Assembly: GCA_965279405.1 (NCBI GenBank)
Contig: OZ257157.1
Span: 5,084,001 to 5,148,000, forward strand
Reading direction: 5' to 3'
From: CBDDIP01 sp965279405
Lineage (GTDB): Bacteria; Actinomycetota; Acidimicrobiia; Acidimicrobiales; Ilumatobacteraceae
DNA: 64,000 nt
How positions within the stretch are numbered: position 1 is the first letter of the stretch; the number at the start of each line of letters is the position of its first letter. Below the pieces are notes generated by a model. The model made no database searches, had not been told where the DNA came from, and was given only the letters and a program-made list of their open reading frames with translations. This document shows positions 59,701-64,000 of this stretch, one piece after another. A program made the position numbers and the translations under genes.

Positions 59701-59781
59701 GTGTCGCTGTCTCCGTCTCTGCCCGCAGGGGTGCGGTGGTTCGAACGTTCTAGCCCAGTCCACCGATGCGATACTCGCCGA

Positions 59782-60882
59782 GTGCTCGACAGCAGCTGGC
59801 AGCTCGGTCCATTCACTCGACATCCCGGGCCGATCCTGGGACCGCGTCCCGAGCTGTCGTTCCGTTGCCCGGTGAGCGGCGTCGACACGGCGTGGGCGAC
59901 GAAGGACGTGTTCAACCCGGCTGCGGTCGTGCACGAAGGCCGCGTGCACCTCCTCGTGCGCGCCGAGGACGCGGTCGGGCGCTACCACGGTGTGTCGCGC
60001 ATCGGACTGGCGACCAGTGACGACGGCATCCACTTCGACCTCGAGCCGGAGCCGGTGCTGTTCCCCGACGACGACCCGTGGCAGGCGTGGGAGTGGCCGG
60101 GCGGATGCGAGGACCCGCGCGTGGTCGCGTCGCCCGACGGCGGGTACGTGTGCACCTACACCGCGTTCGACGGCAAGACGCCGACCTTGCTCGTCGCCAC
60201 GTCGGACGATCTGCGCATCTGGACCAAGCACGGCCTCGCGTTCGCGGGAACCGCGCACGCACGACGTCCCTCGAAGAGCGGCGCGGTGGTCACCGAGGTG
60301 ATCGACGGCCGACTGGTCGCCGCACGCATCGGCGGCCGCTTCTGGATGTACTGGGGTGAAGGCGTGGCGTACGCGGCGACCTCCGACGACCTCGTCCACT
60401 GGACGCCGGTGACGTTCGATCCGGGCGCTGATCGGTACATGACGCTCGACGGCGCGGGATGGGACCTCCATCGAGTTCCCGGTCTGCAGGTGGTGCGTCC
60501 GGTGCTGTTCCCGCGTCCTGGCCGCTTCGATTCGCTGCTCGTCGAGCCCGGCCCGCCGGCGCTGCGCACCGAGGCCGGCATCGTGCTCGTCTACAACGGC
60601 GCCAACCACCCGACTGCTGGCGATGGCGCCTCAGCGCCGCTCGCCTACCAGCCGGGCCAGGCGCTGTTCGATCCACTCGACCCGATGTCGAGCATCGCTC
60701 GATGCGAGGCGCCGTTTCTTCGCGTCGGGGTCGACACCGGCGACGCCGTCGGACAGGTCGGCAACGTGGTGTTCGCCCAGGCGCTCGTACTGCACCGCGG
60801 CGCGTGGATCCTGTACCTCGGCATGGCCGACTCGCGCATCGGCTGCGCCACCGCGCCGTTCATGGCGTCTGCGGCCCTCTGA
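59782..60882 (+). CDS. Glycoside hydrolase GH130-like / five-bladed propeller
   Basis: 366-aa five-bladed beta-propeller. Features of GH130/GH43-like enzymes: F-N-P-A-A-V near residue 43, R-I-G-L-A-T-S-D-D-G-I-H-F in the first blades, G-G-C-E-D-P-R-V-V (the conserved E-D-P-R), Y-T-A-F-D-G, and Y-N-G-A-N-H-P near 275. GH130 enzymes are beta-mannoside phosphorylases or hydrolases. The GTG at 59782 is chosen because the longest frame begins at 59701, leaving no promoter before the divergent gene. Neighbouring SGNH esterase supports glycan metabolism. Confidence 0.82.
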   Translation: MLDSSWQLGPFTRHPGPILGPRPELSFRCPVSGVDTAWATKDVFNPAAVVHEGRVHLLVRAEDAVGRYHGVSRIGLATSDDGIHFDLEPEPVLFPDDDPWQAWEWPGGCEDPRVVASPDGGYVCTYTAFDGKTPTLLVATSDDLRIWTKHGLAFAGTAHARRPSKSGAVVTEVIDGRLVAARIGGRFWMYWGEGVAYAATSDDLVHWTPVTFDPGADRYMTLDGAGWDLHRVPGLQVVRPVLFPRPGRFDSLLVEPGPPALRTEAGIVLVYNGANHPTAGDGASAPLAYQPGQALFDPLDPMSSIARCEAPFLRVGVDTGDAVGQVGNVVFAQALVLHRGAWILYLGMADSRIGCATAPFMASAAL

Positions 60883-60914
60883 TCGAACCGCACGGGGCGG
60901 GGTAGGTTGCCGTC

Positions 60915-62624
60915 GTGGCGAACCCCGTCGACAACCCGCTGCTGTGCCGGATCCGCGAGTCGGTGATCGGTGACGACCAGGTGATGGACGGCCCGTACGG
61001 CCCGCACCGGATCACGTACGCCGACTACACCGCATCGGGCCGCGCGCTGACCTTCATCGAGGACTTCATCCGCGAGGAGGTGCTCCCCCGCTACGCCAAC
61101 ACGCACACCGAGTCGTCGGGCACCGGGTTGCAGACGACACGGCTGCGCGAGGACGCGCGGCGGATCATCCTCGGCGCCGTCGGCGGCGACGACGCGTGCG
61201 CGGTGATCTTCTGCGGCTCCGGCGCGACCGGGGCGATCGACAAGTTGATCGGGATCATGAACCTGCGGATCCCGGCCGACCTCGACGACCGGTACCACCT
61301 GTCGGATCAGATTCCGGCGAACGAACGGCCGGTCGTGTTCGTCGGTCCGTTCGAGCACCACTCCAACGAGGTGCCGTGGCGCGAATCGATCGCCGACGTG
61401 ATCACCATTCCCGAGGATGCCGACGGCCACATCGATCTCGACCGGCTGGAGGCCGAGCTCGTCGCCCACGCCGATCGGCCGTTGAAGATCGGCTCGTTCT
61501 CCGCGGCCTCCAACGTCACCGGCATCGTCAGCAACACGTGCGCGATCGCCGACGTGCTGCACCGTCACGGCGCGCTGTCGTTCTGGGACTTCGCCTGCGC
61601 TGCGCCGTACGTCGACATCGACATGTACCCGCGGTGCGCCGAGCACCCGCTGGCGAACAAGGACGCCGTGTTCATCAGCCCGCACAAGTTCGTCGGCGGC
61701 CCGGGCACGCCCGGCGTGCTCGTCGTCAAGCGGTCGTTGCTGACCAACCGCGTGCCCGACGTGGTCGGCGGCGGCACGGTCGCCTACGTCAACCCGACCG
61801 ACCACCGCTACCTCGACGATGTCGTGCATCGTGAGGAGGGCGGCACCCCGGCGATCATCGAATCGATCCGTGCGGGGATGGTCTTCCAGTTGAAGCAGGC
61901 CGTTGGCGTGTCGACGATCAAGGAGCACGAGGAGTCGTACTGGCGTCGTGCCGTCGAGTCGTGGGCGTCGAACCCGGCGCTGGAGGTGCTCGGCAACACG
62001 CACGCCGAGCGGCTGTCGATCATCTCCTTCGTCGTCCGCCGGCCGGGCGGGCGCTACCTGCACCACAACTACGTCGTCGCGCTGCTGAGCGACCTGTTCG
62101 GCATCCAGTCACGCGGTGGCTGTTCCTGCGCCGGGCCGTACGGGCACCGTTTGCTGGGCATCGACATCGAGCGGTCGCACGAGTTCGAGCAGGAGATCAC
62201 TCTCGGCTGTGAGGGCATCAAGCCGGGCTGGACGCGCGTCAGCTTCAACTACTTCATCTCCGAGACCGTGTTCCAGTACCTCGTCGACGCGGTCGACCTC
62301 GTCGCCGAGCATGGCTGGAAGCTGCTGCCCGAGTACCGCTTCGATCCGTCGAACGGGCTCTGGCGACATCACCTCGGCGCCGTCGAGCCGCCGCTGCGGC
62401 TGTCGCAGCTGTCCTACGACGCCGCCACGGGTGAGCTCATCCGCCCGCCCGTCGACGAAGCACGAGCGCCGGAGTCCGCGCTGGCGGGTTACCTGGATGC
62501 GGCACGCGCCCTGTTCGCAGCCGCCGAAGGTTGGACCGACGACGGCACGAACCGCGCGTCCCTGTCCGCCTCGTTCGAGCACCTGCGCTGGTTCGACCTC
62601 CCCGAGCAGTCGCTGACGTCCTGA
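60915..62624 (+). CDS. Class V aminotransferase, cysteine desulfurase-like, with C-terminal extension
   Basis: 569-aa PLP enzyme. F-C-G-S-G-A-T-G-A-I-D-K (PLP phosphate loop, about 99-110), W-D-F-A-C-A-A-P-Y with Asp225, and the PLP-binding Lys in I-S-P-H-K258-F-V-G-G-P-G-T-P-G. A mobile-loop region R-G-G-C403-S-C405-A-G-P-Y-G-H corresponds to the catalytic-Cys segment of SufS-like desulfurases. It is about 150 residues longer than typical enzymes; the extra C-terminal part (from about 440) has no recognised motif. GTG 60915. Confidence 0.85.
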   Translation: MANPVDNPLLCRIRESVIGDDQVMDGPYGPHRITYADYTASGRALTFIEDFIREEVLPRYANTHTESSGTGLQTTRLREDARRIILGAVGGDDACAVIFCGSGATGAIDKLIGIMNLRIPADLDDRYHLSDQIPANERPVVFVGPFEHHSNEVPWRESIADVITIPEDADGHIDLDRLEAELVAHADRPLKIGSFSAASNVTGIVSNTCAIADVLHRHGALSFWDFACAAPYVDIDMYPRCAEHPLANKDAVFISPHKFVGGPGTPGVLVVKRSLLTNRVPDVVGGGTVAYVNPTDHRYLDDVVHREEGGTPAIIESIRAGMVFQLKQAVGVSTIKEHEESYWRRAVESWASNPALEVLGNTHAERLSIISFVVRRPGGRYLHHNYVVALLSDLFGIQSRGGCSCAGPYGHRLLGIDIERSHEFEQEITLGCEGIKPGWTRVSFNYFISETVFQYLVDAVDLVAEHGWKLLPEYRFDPSNGLWRHHLGAVEPPLRLSQLSYDAATGELIRPPVDEARAPESALAGYLDAARALFAAAEGWTDDGTNRASLSASFEHLRWFDLPEQSLTS

Positions 62625-62644
62625 TCAAGTCTCTCGAACGCGAA

Positions 62645-62687
62645 CTGGATGTCTGACGCGCGGCACAGCCGCGCGTCAGACATCCAG
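62645..62687. repeat. Perfect hairpin repeat, family 1 (terminator-like)
   Basis: Two 20-bp arms (62645-62664 and 62668-62687) are perfect reverse complements with a 3-base ACA loop; the arms run from CTGGATGT to ACATCCAG. It is 20 bases downstream of the aminotransferase stop, and 23 bases before the 3' end of the convergent membrane protein gene. No T-tract follows. The same flanks recur in the degenerate copy at 8963-9011. Confidence 0.9.
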
Positions 62688-62710
62688 AAACGGTGATGAG
62701 CAAGCTCCTC

Positions 62711-63055
62711 TCATCCGACGTCCTCACGTGGCGGTGGCGTCCGCCGCTTGGTGACACGCCGTCCGTTCAGCTGCGCTCGCTCGAACCCCTCGGTCTCGTC
62801 CAGCCGTTCCCCGAGCCAGGCCCAGACTCGTGCGACTCCGACCTGCCCGTCGTACCTGTCGAAGCGCGGCAGCATGAGGATGGGCACGACGACGAACCAG
62901 AACGGGACGACGACGGGCAACGCCACAGTTGCGACCAGACACTTGCCCCACTTTCGTGGTGCGAGCACGATCATGAGGCGAACCAAGCGCACGGACCAGC
63001 TGAGGAACACGGCGACGGCGATGATGAACCATGGAGGGCCGAGGAGCTCTCTCAT
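62711..63055 (-). CDS. Small hypothetical membrane protein
   Basis: 114 aa with two hydrophobic segments (about 8-31 and 42-62), a short basic loop (A-P-R-K-W-G-K-C) between them, and a hydrophilic C-terminal half. No family is recognised. The start at 63055 follows the LLM gene by 15 bases on the same strand, so it is probably co-transcribed with it. Confidence 0.6.
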   Translation of the reverse strand: MRELLGPPWFIIAVAVFLSWSVRLVRLMIVLAPRKWGKCLVATVALPVVVPFWFVVVPILMLPRFDRYDGQVGVARVWAWLGERLDETEGFERAQLNGRRVTKRRTPPPREDVG

Positions 63056-63070
63056 GGTCGATGACGCCCC

Positions 63071-64000
63071 TTAGCCGACGACCTTGGCGGCGGTGTCGCC
63101 GAGGAGGGTGACGCGGCCGGGGATGTGGCCGTTGGCGGGAGCGTTCATCGTGAAGCCGTCGACGCCGAGGGCGAGGTCGGCGGCGAGGCGCTCGCCGACG
63201 GTGTCCGGGTCGCCGAACACGACCATGCGGGTGATCGCCGCGCGTTGTTCGTCGGCCATCGCATCGAGGTCCATGCCATGCCCACGGAGGTAGGCGGTGA
63301 GGTCGGCCTGCGCCTCCTCCATCGTCGGCGCGATGCACGTCGTGCGCTGCAACGAGACGGTGATCTCGCTGCGATCGCGACCGAGCGCTGCGCAGTGCTC
63401 GGCCAGCACGTCGAGCTTGCGCGGCACGTCCTTCGACTCGGCGATCAGGTTCGACTCGTCGGCGTACTGGGCCACCATGCGCAGCGTCTTGCGCTCGCCG
63501 CTGCCGCCGATCATCACGGGGATGCGGCCGACCGGGTTGGGCTGGTTGTGCGCGTTGACCGCGTTGTAGTGCTTGCCGGCGAAGTTGGCGTTCTCACCGC
63601 GCAGCATCGGGATGATGATCTGCAACGCCTCTTCGAGCTTCTGGAAGCGGTCGGTGAACGTGCCGAACTCGATGCCGAACGCGTCGTGCTCGAGCTCGAA
63701 CCAACCCGCCCCGATGCCGAGCTGCGCGCGACCACCGGAGACGATGTCGAGCGTCGTCACCGTCTTGGCGAGGATTGCCGGGTTGCGGTACGTGTTGCCG
63801 GTGACCAACGCGCTGAGGCGCACGTGCTGGGTGTGCTGCGCCAGCGCGGAAAGCAGCGCATAGCACTCGAGCATGTAGTCCTCCGGCTTGCCGAGGTGGG
63901 CGAGCTGGAAGAAGTGGTCCATCACGAGCACGGTGTCGAAGCCGGCGGCCTCGGCGTCGCGTGCCTGGCGGGCGACGACGTCGAACAGCTCGGCTGGGCC
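63071..64000 (-). CDS. LLM-class F420-dependent oxidoreductase (5' end outside the window)
   Basis: At least 309 aa, truncated at the right edge; the frame is open through the last base, reading G-P-A-E-L-F-D-V-V-A-R-Q upstream. Features of the luciferase-like TIM barrel: V-M-D-H-F-F, L-S-A-L-V-T-G-N-T-Y-R-N-P-A (cis-peptide strand), G-G-R-A-Q-L-G-I-G-A-G-W-F-E-L-E (F420 contact) and I-G-G-S-G-E-R-K-T-L. It would be a TIGR03560-like enzyme using F420H2 to reduce or oxidise an unknown substrate. Confidence 0.9.
   Translation of the reverse strand, partial: GPAELFDVVARQARDAEAAGFDTVLVMDHFFQLAHLGKPEDYMLECYALLSALAQHTQHVRLSALVTGNTYRNPAILAKTVTTLDIVSGGRAQLGIGAGWFELEHDAFGIEFGTFTDRFQKLEEALQIIIPMLRGENANFAGKHYNAVNAHNQPNPVGRIPVMIGGSGERKTLRMVAQYADESNLIAESKDVPRKLDVLAEHCAALGRDRSEITVSLQRTTCIAPTMEEAQADLTAYLRGHGMDLDAMADEQRAAITRMVVFGDPDTVGERLAADLALGVDGFTMNAPANGHIPGRVTLLGDTAAKVVG

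Noticed and set aside
1..64000. Genomic island or prophage
   Set aside because: Base composition and codon use look even, no integrase or transposase is seen, and tmRNA, a common att site, has no integrase next to it.

Overview
The window is one continuous stretch of GC-rich (roughly 70%) actinobacterial chromosome. Codon use is strongly G/C at third positions and GTG/TTG starts are common. Two ECF sigma factors carry regulatory C-terminal domains. A MetE-type enzyme, F420-type (LLM) oxidoreductase, VOC and DinB/mycothiol-type proteins are all present. A one-piece tmRNA at the left edge encodes the tag ANNRIANEQFALAA. This fits a free-living actinobacterium, possibly of the Acidimicrobiia (Ilumatobacter-like), but the taxon is an inference. 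I see no transposase, integrase, phage gene, CRISPR array, rRNA or tRNA other than tmRNA.

Layout. 0-5.6 kb: ssrA, then a serine hydrolase/NTF2-like pair divergent from a 900-aa LuxR-type ATPase regulator, with a perfect 18-bp dyad exactly between them. 5.6-8.3 kb: a probable rifampicin phosphotransferase preceded by a rifamycin-associated-element-like palindrome. 9-12 kb: metallo-hydrolase, lipase and PhyH dioxygenase. 12-18.3 kb: a tightly overlapped seven-gene operon (MarR, extradiol dioxygenase, flavin hydroxylase, FAH-type hydrolase, MBL hydrolase, VOC protein, MetE-like Zn enzyme) that looks like a meta-cleavage aromatic catabolic pathway with unusual last steps. 18.4-21.4 kb: serine hydrolase, a palindromic repeat array, and an ECF42 sigma factor with its YCII/DGPF partner and a matching promoter. 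21.4-28.7 kb: aldo-keto reductase, PhyH oxygenase, acyltransferase, a TetR/hydrolase divergent pair, an ArsR-SRPBCC operon divergent from DinB-SDR with a perfect operator.

28.7-37.3 kb is a complete L-rhamnose utilisation operon: alpha-L-rhamnosidase frees rhamnose; isomerase and kinase convert it to rhamnulose-1-phosphate; a fused aldolase/lactaldehyde dehydrogenase cleaves it and oxidises lactaldehyde to lactate; an FMN L-lactate dehydrogenase feeds the product to central metabolism. A good promoter with an operator over its -10 lies at the front. No transporter is encoded here. 37.3-40.3 kb: two enoyl-CoA hydratases, VOC, GNAT. 40.2-44.2 kb: a second, inverted copy of the repeat array, YaaA, a long inverted repeat, and DinB paralogues. 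44-50 kb: a nine-gene leftward run from an MMPL exporter through membrane proteins, a TOPRIM protein, AraC, VOC, ThpR and DinB.

50.3-56 kb: a small protein, a SARP/BTAD-ATPase regulator, EamA exporter and WD40 lipoprotein. 55.9-58.1 kb: thioesterase with a palindromic, apparently leaderless promoter, an unknown helical protein, and an ECF41 sigma factor. 58-64 kb: SGNH hydrolase, GH130-like glycosidase, class V aminotransferase/cysteine desulfurase-like protein, a perfect 20-bp-arm hairpin, a small membrane protein, and a truncated LLM oxidoreductase at the edge. Coordinates, start codons and repeats were read by eye; protein family names come from motif recognition without database search.
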